This document shows, piece after piece, positions 16,506-25,019 of a stretch of DNA of 64,000 nucleotides. Below the pieces are notes generated by a model. The model was given only the letters and a program-made list of their open reading frames with translations. It did no database searches and was not told where the DNA came from. The first letter of the stretch is position 1; each line of letters starts with the position of its first letter. Where the stretch lies: contig NZ_CAMKGL010000001.1 in NCBI RefSeq assembly GCF_946227985.1, forward strand, positions 1,612,001 through 1,676,000, in the 5' to 3' direction. Source of the stretch: Serratia quinivorans. GTDB taxonomy: Bacteria; Pseudomonadota; Gammaproteobacteria; Enterobacterales; Enterobacteriaceae. Both the position numbers and the translations under genes were made by a program.

Positions 16506-17816
16506 ATGAGCACACAAACGACGGTGATTGACGCACGTCAGTCGCGGCAGGCATTACTGGCCGGATCGGTCGGCAATTTTATCGAGTGGTATGAATTCGG
16601 CGTTTACGGTTTTCTCGCCACCGTGATCGCCGCCAACTTTTTCAGCCTGCAGGGCGAAAGCGAAATCACCAGCCTGATCCTCACCTACGCCGCCTTTGCA
16701 CTGGCCTTTTTCTGTCGGCCGATCGGCGCGGTGATATTCGGCCGCATCGGCGATCGCATTGGTCGCCGACCGACGCTGATTGCCGTATTGCTGCTGATGA
16801 CGGTAGCCACGGCGCTGATCGGCGTGATGCCCACCTATGCCTCTATTGGCGTCGCCGCCCCGCTGTTGCTGACCCTGTTGCGCATGTTCCAGGGGCTGTT
16901 TGCCGGCGGTGAGTTCGGCGGCGCGGTGTCGCTGATGACCGAGTTCGCACCCAAGGGCAAACGCGGCCTGTTCGGTGCCTGGCAATCGCTGACCGTCGCG
17001 TTCGGGCTGCTGGCCGGTGCCGGGTTGGTGGCACTGCTAGCCGCGTTATTGACGCCGGAACAGCTGCACGACTGGGGCTGGCGCATTCCCTTCCTGCTGG
17101 CACTGCCAATGGGCGCGGTAGCACTGTGGCTGCGGTTGAAACTGCAGGAAACGCCGACCTTTACCCAGGCACAGCAAACCCGTAGCCGGGCGACGCAGCC
17201 ACCGGCAGTAAAACTGAGCGGCGTAGCAAAAACCATTGCTCTGGGCATTGGCCGCATGATGGGCTGGTCCGCCGCCGGTTACACCTTTTTGGTCGTCATG
17301 CCCTCCTACCTGCAAACCTCACTGCACGCCACCTTCCAGCAGGCACTGGTCGCCACGGTGCTGGCCAACGTCGGTTTTGCGTTGACCATTCTGCCCGCCG
17401 GTATCCTCAGCGATAAGCTGGGACGTAAAACGGTGATGCTGACGGCAGTGGTGGCGGTTATCCTGTTTACCTTTCCGCTGCTGCACCTGTTGCAGGACCC
17501 ACAAAGTTCATTGCTGACCAAAGGTATCGCGGTGATGATTGCCGGTGCGGTCGTCGGCTTGCTGGCGGGCCCCGGCCCGGCCATGCTGGCAGAAATGTTC
17601 CCCACCCAGGTGCGTTATACCGGTCTGGGGCTGGCCTACTCACTGTCCAATGCGGTGTTCTCAGGCTCCGCCGGGCTAATCATCACCGGGCTTATCAAGC
17701 AGACCGGCAACCTCGATATCCCGGCCTACTACGTGGTAGCCACCTCAGTGGTCAGCCTGTTTGCGCTGCTGACCCTGCGACGCGACGATCATCTGCGTTC
17801 GCTTAACGAACGTTAA
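16506..17816 (+). CDS. MFS metabolite:H+ symporter (ProP/KgtP/ShiA type)
   Basis: This 436-residue, twelve-helix carrier has the family opening GNFIEWYEFGVYGFLATVIA and the loop GRIGDRIGRRPTL. GLFAGGEFGGAV and EMFPTQVRYTGLGLAYSL follow. Members move organic acids, betaines or shikimate with protons. It follows the periplasmic dehydrogenase by 131 bp and may take up the oxidised product. Its C-terminus resembles the fragment at 2-307. GGGGAATGGG lies just before the start. The substrate is unknown. Confidence 0.8.
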   Translation: MSTQTTVIDARQSRQALLAGSVGNFIEWYEFGVYGFLATVIAANFFSLQGESEITSLILTYAAFALAFFCRPIGAVIFGRIGDRIGRRPTLIAVLLLMTVATALIGVMPTYASIGVAAPLLLTLLRMFQGLFAGGEFGGAVSLMTEFAPKGKRGLFGAWQSLTVAFGLLAGAGLVALLAALLTPEQLHDWGWRIPFLLALPMGAVALWLRLKLQETPTFTQAQQTRSRATQPPAVKLSGVAKTIALGIGRMMGWSAAGYTFLVVMPSYLQTSLHATFQQALVATVLANVGFALTILPAGILSDKLGRKTVMLTAVVAVILFTFPLLHLLQDPQSSLLTKGIAVMIAGAVVGLLAGPGPAMLAEMFPTQVRYTGLGLAYSLSNAVFSGSAGLIITGLIKQTGNLDIPAYYVVATSVVSLFALLTLRRDDHLRSLNER

Positions 17817-17853
17817 TCCCTGTCGGGCGCCCTGCGCGCCCCATTTTCCCTAG

Positions 17854-17869
17854 GGTGATTTTGATCACA
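17854..17869 (+). promoter_or_regulatory. CRP site upstream of cscB
   Basis: GGTGATTTTGATCACA matches the CRP consensus TGTGA-N6-TCACA at 9 of 10 defined positions. It lies 10 bp before the first csc operator and 120 bp before the cscB start, consistent with catabolite-controlled sucrose genes. Confidence 0.7.
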
Positions 17870-17879
17870 CCCGCAAAAT

Positions 17880-17891
17880 GTTAACGTTAAC
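17880..17891 (+). promoter_or_regulatory. CscR operator 1
   Basis: GTTAACGTTAAC is a perfect 12-bp palindrome of the central-CG type bound by LacI-family proteins. An identical copy lies at 17944-17955, 64 bp away. The spacing is about six helical turns, so a looped repression complex is possible. CscR is encoded downstream on the other strand. Confidence 0.75.
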
Positions 17892-17943
17892 TTTTGTGAT
17901 TAACATCGCAATCCCTCACTTTGAACGCTTTATTTGGTGCGAA

Positions 17944-17955
17944 GTTAACGTTAAC
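17944..17955 (+). promoter_or_regulatory. CscR operator 2
   Basis: This is the second identical copy of the palindrome GTTAACGTTAAC, 34 bp before the cscB start codon. It would block transcription start or early elongation of cscBA when bound by CscR without inducer. Confidence 0.75.
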
Positions 17956-17989
17956 AATAGAGCCAATTTCATCCATCAGGGCATTCCAC

Positions 17990-19249
17990 ATGAACCGCGA
18001 AACAAAAAAATATTATGTGCTCCTCAGCGGCCTGTTGTTTTTCTTCTTCTTTACCTGGTCATCCAGCTTTTCACTGATCTCTATCTGGCTGAACCAGAAA
18101 ATCGGCCTGAAAGGGACAGAAACCGGGCTGATCTTCGCGGCAATGTCGATAATGGCGCTGTGCGCCCAACCGCTGTACGGCTTTATTCAGGACAAGCTTG
18201 GGCTGCGTAAGCACCTGCTGCTGTTTGTCGGCGTGCTGCTGTTGCTCACCGGCCCGTTCTTTATCTACGTCTACGCCCCGCTGTTGCAGAGCAATCTGGT
18301 GGTCGGCGCACTGGTGGGCGGCGTGTTTGTCAGCCTGGCGTTCAATGCCGGTATTGGCGCGCTGGAATCCTATACCGAACGGGTCAGCCGCATCGTCGGT
18401 TTCGAATTCGGCCGGGCGCGCATGTGGGGGTCATTGGGCTGGGCCAGCGCGACCTTCTTTGCCGGCTTTAACTACAATATCAACCCCAATATCAACTTCT
18501 GGATCGCCTCGGCCTCGGCGGCGGTGTTTCTGCTGCTACTATGGCAAGTGCGCGAGCTGAAACCCAACGCCATGGCCGGTCTGGAATACGGCAAGCCGGA
18601 AAACCTGAAGCTGCATGACGCACTGGCCCTGCTGCGCCTGCCTGGGTTCTGGGCGCTGGTGGTGTTTGTGCTGGGCACCAGCATCTACGGCGTGTTTGAC
18701 CAGCAGTTCCCGGTGTATTTCGCCTCGCAGTTCCCCACCCACGAAGAAGGCAACCGCATGTACGGTTTCCTCAATTCGCTACAGGTGTTTCTGGAGGCCG
18801 GCGGCATGTTCCTGGCCCCGCTACTGGTCAACCGCATTGGCATAAAGCAAAGCCTGTTGCTGGCCAGCAGCGTGATGGCGCTGCGCATGGTCGGTTCCGG
18901 CTTTGCCAGCGGCGCACTGATGATTTCCGCCATGAAACTGCTGCACGCCGTAGAATTGCCAATCCTGCTGGTGGCGATGTTCAAGTACATCACCACCCGT
19001 TTCGACAGCCGACTGTCCTCCACGCTGTACCTGGTGGGCTTCCAGTTTATCAGCCAAATCGTCGCCGGTTTTCTGGCACCGCTGGCCGGTTATGGTTACG
19101 ACCGCATCGGCTTTGCCGACACCTATTTGCTGATGGGCTGCGCGGTGGCCGGCACCACGCTGATTTCCTGCTTCCTGCTGCGCGGCGAGACCGTCGCCAG
19201 CACTCCTCAATTTCAATCCACGTTAAAATCAAGTGAGCCAACCCAATGA
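17990..19249 (+). CDS. cscB: Sucrose:H+ symporter, LacY/CscB family
   Basis: This 419-residue, twelve-helix oligosaccharide:H+ symporter is read from MNRETKKYYVLLSG; the open frame begins at 17921, but that extension overlaps the operator region. CscB/RafB marks include FTWSSSFSLISIWLNQKIGL, YGFIQDKLGLRKHLL with the family's D-K-L-G-L-R/K loop, GRARMWGSLGWA and FDQQFPVYFASQF. RLSSTLYLVGFQ lies near the C-terminus. It couples sucrose uptake to the proton gradient and overlaps cscA by four bases. Raffinose cannot be excluded by sequence, but an intracellular sucrose hydrolase next to it favours sucrose. Confidence 0.88.
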   Translation: MNRETKKYYVLLSGLLFFFFFTWSSSFSLISIWLNQKIGLKGTETGLIFAAMSIMALCAQPLYGFIQDKLGLRKHLLLFVGVLLLLTGPFFIYVYAPLLQSNLVVGALVGGVFVSLAFNAGIGALESYTERVSRIVGFEFGRARMWGSLGWASATFFAGFNYNINPNINFWIASASAAVFLLLLWQVRELKPNAMAGLEYGKPENLKLHDALALLRLPGFWALVVFVLGTSIYGVFDQQFPVYFASQFPTHEEGNRMYGFLNSLQVFLEAGGMFLAPLLVNRIGIKQSLLLASSVMALRMVGSGFASGALMISAMKLLHAVELPILLVAMFKYITTRFDSRLSSTLYLVGFQFISQIVAGFLAPLAGYGYDRIGFADTYLLMGCAVAGTTLISCFLLRGETVASTPQFQSTLKSSEPTQ

Positions 19250-20688
19250 AAAATGCCTTAGCTCAAGCCGATCATGCGGTCGAAGCCCTGCGCGCTCAGC
19301 GTCAGGATCTCTACTACCCGCGCTTTCATCTGGCCCCGGCCGCCGGCTGGATCAACGATCCCAACGGCCTGGTGTGTATTAACGGCGTTTATCACGCTTT
19401 CTACCAGCACCACCCTTACGACCAGAACTGGGGGCCGATGCACTGGGGCCATGCCACCAGCCGGGATCTGGCGCACTGGCAGCACCAGCCGATCGCTCTG
19501 GCCCCCGGTGACGACTATGACAAGGACGGCTGTTTCTCCGGCTGCGCAGTAGATGATAACGGCGTACTGACGCTGCTCTATACCGGCCACGTCTGGCTGG
19601 GCAAAGCCGGTGATGACGATCAGGTGCGCGAGGTTCAGTGCCTGGCCACCAGCGAGGATGGGATCCATTTTGTTAAACACGGGCCGGTGCTGTTGCCGCC
19701 GGAAGGCATTCAACACTTTCGCGATCCGAAAGTCTGGCGAGCCGGTGACTGCTGGTGGATGGTGGTCGGTGCCAAAGAGAACGGGCTGGGACAGGCGCGC
19801 CTTTATCACTCCAGCGACCTGCGCGACTGGCAGTTTGACCGCGTGCTGAGCGGAGCGCAAACGCTGAGTCAGGGCTTTATGTGGGAGTGCCCGGACTTCT
19901 TCCCGCTGGGCGAAAAACAGGTTCTGTTGTTTTCACCACAGGGGCTGGCGGCCCAGGGTTACCGGAATCGCAACCGCTTCCAGAGCGGCTATTTACTCGG
20001 TCACTGGCTGCCGGGTGAGGATTTTGGCGTCACACAGCCCTTCTGCGAGCTGGACAACGGGCACGATTTCTATGCGCCGCAAAGTTTCACCGCCGCCGAT
20101 GGCCGTCGCATGCTGTTCGCCTGGATGGACATGTGGGAATCCCCCATGCCGAGCAAAGCGCACGGCTGGGCCGGTGCACTTACCCTGCCGCGCGAATTGA
20201 CGCTGGCAACCGATGGCAATGTGCTGATGAACCCGGCACGGGAACTGACGGCGTTGCGCGGTCAGCAACATTCGTTTGCTGCAGTCACATTGAGCAACCA
20301 GCGGCAGGCTCTGGACGGCGAAGTGCAAGAATTGATGTTGACGCTGAACCTGGCCAACAGCAAAGCCGAACGCTATGGCATCACTATCGGCAACGCGGCG
20401 AGGCTGTACGTCGACAATCAGGCCCATCGCCTGGTGGTAGAGAGGTTTAGTGAGGAGCCAGGGCTGTGCGGTTGTCGCAGCGTTCCCCTACCGGAGGGGG
20501 ACGAACTGTCGCTGCGAGTCTTTATTGATCGTTCATCGCTGGAGGTGTTCGTCAATCAGGGCGCGGCCTGTCTGACCAGCCGCATCTACCCGACCGACGG
20601 CCAACGCGGCGTGAGTCTGTTTGCCGAAAGCGGACTGGCGCAGTTTACTGCATTGCAGGCCTGGGAGCTGGAGAGTATCTGGGACTGA
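19246..20688 (+). CDS. cscA: Sucrose hydrolase (intracellular invertase), GH32
   Basis: This 480-residue protein splits sucrose into glucose and fructose in the cytoplasm. All GH32 blocks are present: WINDPNG with the nucleophile Asp (about residue 37), the transition-state block FRDPKVW, and WECPDFF with the acid/base Glu. A C-terminal beta-sandwich ends with DRSSLEVFVNQG. There is no signal peptide, in line with uptake of unphosphorylated sucrose by CscB. No cscK fructokinase is next to it, so free fructose must be phosphorylated by an enzyme encoded elsewhere. Confidence 0.9.
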   Translation: MKNALAQADHAVEALRAQRQDLYYPRFHLAPAAGWINDPNGLVCINGVYHAFYQHHPYDQNWGPMHWGHATSRDLAHWQHQPIALAPGDDYDKDGCFSGCAVDDNGVLTLLYTGHVWLGKAGDDDQVREVQCLATSEDGIHFVKHGPVLLPPEGIQHFRDPKVWRAGDCWWMVVGAKENGLGQARLYHSSDLRDWQFDRVLSGAQTLSQGFMWECPDFFPLGEKQVLLFSPQGLAAQGYRNRNRFQSGYLLGHWLPGEDFGVTQPFCELDNGHDFYAPQSFTAADGRRMLFAWMDMWESPMPSKAHGWAGALTLPRELTLATDGNVLMNPARELTALRGQQHSFAAVTLSNQRQALDGEVQELMLTLNLANSKAERYGITIGNAARLYVDNQAHRLVVERFSEEPGLCGCRSVPLPEGDELSLRVFIDRSSLEVFVNQGAACLTSRIYPTDGQRGVSLFAESGLAQFTALQAWELESIWD

Positions 20689-20765
20689 TCTTTTTTTGCA
20701 GGCTATTGGGAACGTCCGCTATTAGGGAGAGCGTGCCGATGGGGTCGTAGCGGCTTGTCCGCCGA

Positions 20766-20835
20766 CCAATTTGCCGGGAGCAAATTGGAACGACTTCCAG
20801 TCGGCCCGTAGGGTGGGACACATGAATGTGTCCCA
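20766..20835. repeat. Run of three consecutive hairpins between cscA and cscR
   Basis: Three perfect inverted repeats follow one another: CCAATTTGC / GCAAATTGG (20766-20788), CGACT / AGTCG (20791-20803) and TGGGACACA / TGTGTCCCA (20814-20835). They lie in the 237-bp gap between the convergent cscA and cscR genes. The base composition and structure look like an intergenic repeat element rather than a plain terminator, as no T-run follows. I do not recognise the family; it is not ERIC as I remember that sequence. Confidence 0.5.
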
Positions 20836-20925
20836 TAATGGCCCCTCGGTGCGCTAGGCCCGGGTATCTCAGCCTTAAAGGCAACTTAGTAATCTGACAA
20901 GGCACATATAGCGCGCCCTGATTGA

Positions 20926-21927
20926 TTAAAGTGACTCGCGCAGCAGCAGCGGGCACGCCACTTTTCGCGTCTCCCGATGATCCCATTGATTAATCAGGTG
21001 CAGCGCCGCCTGGCGGCCCAGTTCGTAGTGCGGCAGTTGTACCGTGGTCAGCGGCGGCAGGAACAGTTGACCAATGCCGACCATATTGTCATACCCCAGC
21101 ACCCCGACCTGCTGGGGGATTTTCCAGCCCTGCGCCAACAGCACCTGATAGACCATAAACGCCACCCGGTCGTTGCCGCACACCACCACATCGCAATCGC
21201 GCTGCCCCGGCGAAAAGTGCCGTTCCAGCAGTTCCACGCTGTCGCGGTAACGCTCGTCACCGTCGGTCAGATCGAGATGATATTGCCGCAACTGGTCAAC
21301 GTCGCCCCCCGCCTCATGCCAGGCGCGCTCCAGCCCACGGCGGCGCAACCCGGCCGCCAGGGTATTTTCCGGCAGGTGAATGCACAGCGGCGCACGATAG
21401 CCTTTGGCGATCAATGTGCGCATGGCATCGTACTGCCCCTGCTCATCATCGGGGATGTAGCTGGCAACCGCATGTTCCGGGCAGACGCAGTTGGCCAGCA
21501 CCAGCTTTTTATCCAGCAATTTGGCAGGCAGACTCACCTGCCGCAGCCCCATGGTGGTGAAAATCACCCCGTCCGGCCGATGCGCCAACAGCAGATCAAT
21601 GGTGTGCTCCGCGCTGTCATCGGCGAACAAGTTGACCACAAAGCTGTTCCAGCCGTGTTCACGCGCGGTTTTTTCAATCGACAGGATCATGTCCACCGAG
21701 AAGGGGGTGGTCGCGGTATCCAGTGCCAGCACGCCGAGCGTTTGCACCCGGCTGCTGTCACCACGAATACGCCGCGCCGCGAGATCGGGCACGTAATCGA
21801 GTTGGTCAATCGCCAGCTTAACGCGTTGGTAGGTTTCCGGCCGCAGTTTGTCGGGCTCGTTGATGGCGCGGGATACCGTCATTAACGATACCCCGGCAAG
21901 TTTGGCAACGTCTTTCAGCGAGGCCAT
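20926..21927 (-). CDS. cscR: LacI-family repressor of sucrose genes
   Basis: This 333-residue protein has the N-terminal HTH SLKDVAKLAGVSLMTVSRAI with the hinge region behind it and a periplasmic-binding-protein-like effector domain. It is convergent with cscA. The two GTTAACGTTAAC palindromes ahead of cscB are the likely targets, with sucrose or fructose as inducer by analogy with Escherichia coli CscR. Being downstream of cscA is the usual csc arrangement apart from the missing cscK. Confidence 0.82.
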   Translation of the reverse strand: MASLKDVAKLAGVSLMTVSRAINEPDKLRPETYQRVKLAIDQLDYVPDLAARRIRGDSSRVQTLGVLALDTATTPFSVDMILSIEKTAREHGWNSFVVNLFADDSAEHTIDLLLAHRPDGVIFTTMGLRQVSLPAKLLDKKLVLANCVCPEHAVASYIPDDEQGQYDAMRTLIAKGYRAPLCIHLPENTLAAGLRRRGLERAWHEAGGDVDQLRQYHLDLTDGDERYRDSVELLERHFSPGQRDCDVVVCGNDRVAFMVYQVLLAQGWKIPQQVGVLGYDNMVGIGQLFLPPLTTVQLPHYELGRQAALHLINQWDHRETRKVACPLLLRESL

Positions 21928-21994
21928 GCGCCCTTCTCTGTGTGGAATAGAAAATCAGATAATCCCACAACTTAGCGCCGGACTCTAGCCCGCT

Positions 21995-22558
21995 TTAGCC
22001 GGGTGTGATGTCGGCCCACAGAATAACGCTATCCTCCGTCAGCGGCGTCAGCGAACCGGAGTGCTCACCTGCCGCCCACCAGCCACCTTCACGCACCGTC
22101 AAAGTGACACCGTCACCCAAAACCCAACGTCCCTGCAACACATACAGCACGCCCGCATGTTGCACCGGCAGCGTGGTCGCCGCTGTTACGCGTTGCACCC
22201 TGGCAGCCCAGCGCCCGCGCCGGGTCATGATATTGAAATCCTGACTGCTGCCCCCCAGCAAGGTCGCCTGCAGCGCCACATCGCCGGAGAATGCGAACGG
22301 TTCGCCGACCTGTGCCAGATGATGATCAATCTGCCCTGCGCTGAACAGGTGGACACCGTCACCTTCCAGCAGGGTGATAGAGCGATCTATGCCGTTGAAC
22401 GCCGAAAACGGGCCGTCCTGCGCGATGGTAGCGATACTGGCGCGCCAGTCAAAGTCCTGAGCCTCCGGCGGCCAGCAGGCAATCTCGCGGGTTTCCCCGC
22501 CGCCATTGCGCCACGGCGTGACCGGCAACGCAGCAAAATCAAAACGCGTCAGGCTCAT
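21995..22558 (-). CDS. hutD: HutD family protein
   Basis: This 187-residue cupin-fold protein has the HutD opening PVTPWRNGGGETREIACWP and the block DGPFSAFNGIDRSITLLEGDG. HutD is found with histidine-utilisation genes. It is thought to set an upper limit on Hut activity by binding a pathway intermediate, as shown in Pseudomonas; it has no known enzyme activity. Its ATG overlaps the hutF stop (TAATG-type), so the two are coupled. Confidence 0.88.
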   Translation of the reverse strand: MSLTRFDFAALPVTPWRNGGGETREIACWPPEAQDFDWRASIATIAQDGPFSAFNGIDRSITLLEGDGVHLFSAGQIDHHLAQVGEPFAFSGDVALQATLLGGSSQDFNIMTRRGRWAARVQRVTAATTLPVQHAGVLYVLQGRWVLGDGVTLTVREGGWWAAGEHSGSLTPLTEDSVILWADITPG

Positions 22559-23928
22559 TATGCCTCCTGCTGGAAGGTTTTCAGCACCTGCAAGAACGCC
22601 GTGCTGCTTTGCTGCTGTAACCTATGACGCCCCTGGTCGATCACCTGACGGCCGCCGACAAACACGTCGCGAATTTGTTCTTTCCCCCCGGCAAACAACC
22701 AGCGATTCAGAATGGAGGCGTCCGGCGCAGCGGCCAGGTAAGGATCGTCACCGTCCAGCACCAGCCAGTCGGCACGGTAGCCGCTTTGCAAACGACCGAT
22801 CGGCGCGCCACAGGCCTGCGCTCCACCCTGCAGGGCCTGCTGGTAAAGCACGTCAGCTACCGCAGGCTGCTCTGGCGTGGTCAGGCGGTTACGCCGCTGG
22901 TCGCGCAGGCGCTGACCGTATTCGAACCAGCGCAGCTCCTCTACCACGTTGAGCGACACATGGCTGTCGGAACCTATACCCCAGCGGCCCTGATGCTGCA
23001 GATAAGCATCACCGGGGAAGATACCGTCGCCCAGATTGGCTTCGGTGGTCAGGCACAGGCCCGCCACTGCCTTGCTGCGTGCCAACTGCTCAAGTTCGTC
23101 CCGATCAAGATGGGTGGCGTGCACCAGACACCAGCGGCTATCCACCGGCAGATGCTCATACAACCAGGCCACCGGACGGCGACCGCTCCAGGACAGGCAG
23201 TCATTGACCTCTTTTTGCTGCTCGGCGATGTGGATATGCACCGGCAGCGCTTGATCGGATGCCGCCAGCACCTGCTGCATCTGGCCCAGTTCCACCGCAC
23301 GCAGCGAGTGGAAGCACAAGCCCTGGTTCTGCAGGGGCTGATCCACTAACTGCCGCGCGATCGCCTGCTGTTGTTCCAGATAGCCGTCCGCATCCTGGAT
23401 AAAACGTCTTTGCCCAGACTGGGCGGGCTGACCGCCGAACCCGGCGTAGCTATACAACACCGGCAATAGCGTCATGCCGATCCCCGCCTGCGCCGCCGCC
23501 TGACTAAGCCGCCCGGTCATTTCACCACGATCGGCATAAGGATTGCCGTCGGCACCGTGATGCAGATAGTGGAACTCGGCCACCTGGGTATAACCCCCTT
23601 TCAGCATTTCGATATACAGTTGACGGGCGATCACCTCGACCTGCTCCGGCGTCAGTCGTTGTACCAGGCGGTACATCAGATCGCGCCAGGTCCAGAAACT
23701 GTCCTGCGGATTGCCCGCCACCTCCGCCAGACCGGCCATCGCGCGCTGAAAGGCGTGAGAGTGAAGGTTCGGCATACCCGGCACTACGTCGCCGTGCAGT
23801 CGGGTGCAGCCCTCAGGATCGGCATCGGCAGTCACCTGTGTCAGGTGACCTTGCGCATTAACGTCCAGCCGAACGTTATGCGCCCAGCCTTCAGGAAGCA
23901 GAGCACGTGAGGCAAAATAAGCAGGCAT
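22558..23928 (-). CDS. hutF: Formimidoylglutamate deiminase
   Basis: This 456-residue amidohydrolase turns N-formimidoyl-L-glutamate into N-formylglutamate and ammonia. Metal-site segments are GMPNLHSHAFQRAMAGL (His-x-His), HIHIAEQQKEVNDC, HATHLDRDEL and GSDSHVSLN. With HutG this gives the five-step pathway, which releases formylglutamate rather than formamide. It is divergent from hutC across a 177-bp region containing a HutC-type operator. Confidence 0.92.
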   Translation of the reverse strand: MPAYFASRALLPEGWAHNVRLDVNAQGHLTQVTADADPEGCTRLHGDVVPGMPNLHSHAFQRAMAGLAEVAGNPQDSFWTWRDLMYRLVQRLTPEQVEVIARQLYIEMLKGGYTQVAEFHYLHHGADGNPYADRGEMTGRLSQAAAQAGIGMTLLPVLYSYAGFGGQPAQSGQRRFIQDADGYLEQQQAIARQLVDQPLQNQGLCFHSLRAVELGQMQQVLAASDQALPVHIHIAEQQKEVNDCLSWSGRRPVAWLYEHLPVDSRWCLVHATHLDRDELEQLARSKAVAGLCLTTEANLGDGIFPGDAYLQHQGRWGIGSDSHVSLNVVEELRWFEYGQRLRDQRRNRLTTPEQPAVADVLYQQALQGGAQACGAPIGRLQSGYRADWLVLDGDDPYLAAAPDASILNRWLFAGGKEQIRDVFVGGRQVIDQGRHRLQQQSSTAFLQVLKTFQQEA

Positions 23929-24030
23929 GGCAGAATTCCACTGTTAGTGTAACGGCTAATAACGCGCGATAATCGCGCATCCGAAAAATGCACTGGCCCA
24001 TCGCATTGCTGTGGCGAACCGGCCCTTAGT

Positions 24031-24040
24031 TGTATATACA
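24031..24040 (+). promoter_or_regulatory. HutC operator in the hutF-hutC intergenic region
   Basis: TGTATATACA is a perfect 10-bp palindrome matching the HutC core known from other proteobacteria. A further TATACATA follows directly. It lies between divergent hutF and hutC, so it can control hutFD and hutC itself. Confidence 0.75.
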
Positions 24041-24105
24041 TATACATACGCCGACACCAACAGTAAACTGGTGTTATTATTTTTTTATTTGACGAGGTTA
24101 ACGTC

Positions 24106-24861
24106 TTGGTTGATCAACAGACCGTGCTGCAACTGGCTGCTGCCATGAGCGATACCCCCGCCCCGATCTATCAACGGGTCAAGCAGGCGATCGTAAACCA
24201 AATCCGTGCCGGCCACTGGTTACCGCACCAACGCGTCCCCTCGGAAAGTGAACTGGTGGCCGAGCTTGGCGTCAGTCGCATGACCATCAACCGTGCGCTG
24301 CGCGAACTGACCACCGAAGGTTTCCTGATCCGCATGCAGGGCGTCGGGACCTTTGTCGCCGAAGCCAAAGCGCACACCGCGCTGCTGGAAGTGCATAACA
24401 TCGCCGACGAAATCGCCGCCCGTGGCCACCGCCACAGCAGCAAGATCCTGCAGCTAAAGGCCCGTCCGGCCAGTGAAGAAGAAGCGCTGGCGCTAGGCAT
24501 TCAACCCGGCCAGCAGCTGTTCTATTCGCAAATCGTGCATTATGAAAACGACCTGCCGGTGCAGGTGGAAGACCGCTGCGTCAATCCTCTGATAGCCCCC
24601 GACTACATGCTGCAGGATTTCGATCGCGTCACGCCTTATATCTACCTGACGCAGGCCGCCCCGCTGACCGCAGGCGAGCACATCGTGGAAGCCGTGGTGC
24701 CAACCCACCATGAGCGCGAACTGCTGCAACTGGAAGACCACGAACCCGGCCTGCTGATCCATCGCCGCACCTGGTCCGGCAAAACCGTCGTGACCTCGGC
24801 GCGCCTGCTGTACCCCGGCAGCCGCTATCAACTGTTTGGCCGCTTCACCAGCGAAGTCTGA
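24106..24861 (+). CDS. hutC: Histidine utilisation repressor, GntR/HutC family
   Basis: This 251-residue protein has an N-terminal winged HTH (RVPSESELVAELGVSRMTINRALRELTTEGF) and a C-terminal UTRA effector domain that binds urocanate in the family. The start is taken as TTG at 24106 because GACGAGG lies 8 bases upstream. The first internal ATG (24145) has no ribosome site. Operators TGTATATACA lie on both sides of this gene, ahead of hutFD and ahead of hutIG. Confidence 0.88.
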   Translation: MVDQQTVLQLAAAMSDTPAPIYQRVKQAIVNQIRAGHWLPHQRVPSESELVAELGVSRMTINRALRELTTEGFLIRMQGVGTFVAEAKAHTALLEVHNIADEIAARGHRHSSKILQLKARPASEEEALALGIQPGQQLFYSQIVHYENDLPVQVEDRCVNPLIAPDYMLQDFDRVTPYIYLTQAAPLTAGEHIVEAVVPTHHERELLQLEDHEPGLLIHRRTWSGKTVVTSARLLYPGSRYQLFGRFTSEV

Positions 24862-24972
24862 GCCCGGCGGGTGCTGCTTTGGCACCCGTCCTTCCACAAC
24901 GATCACATCCCGATAACAAATTTTTATCCCGCCTCTTGTGACAACTCAATGAATGCGCTAGGTTGTTTTTAA

Positions 24973-24984
24973 TTGTATATACAA
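24973..24984 (+). promoter_or_regulatory. HutC operator ahead of hutI
   Basis: TTGTATATACAA is a perfect 12-bp palindrome containing the same core as the site at 24031-24040. It lies 36 bp before the hutI start and should control the hutIG transcript. Confidence 0.78.
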
Positions 24985-25019
24985 CCATGTGGGAGCCAAG
25001 GCTCCGGCGGAGAAAAGCC

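Noticed and set aside
2-17816. The island bounded by two related MFS symporters as a composite mobile element
   Set aside because: The two carriers are similar only at protein level; no flanking direct repeats, integrase or base-composition change was seen at either end.
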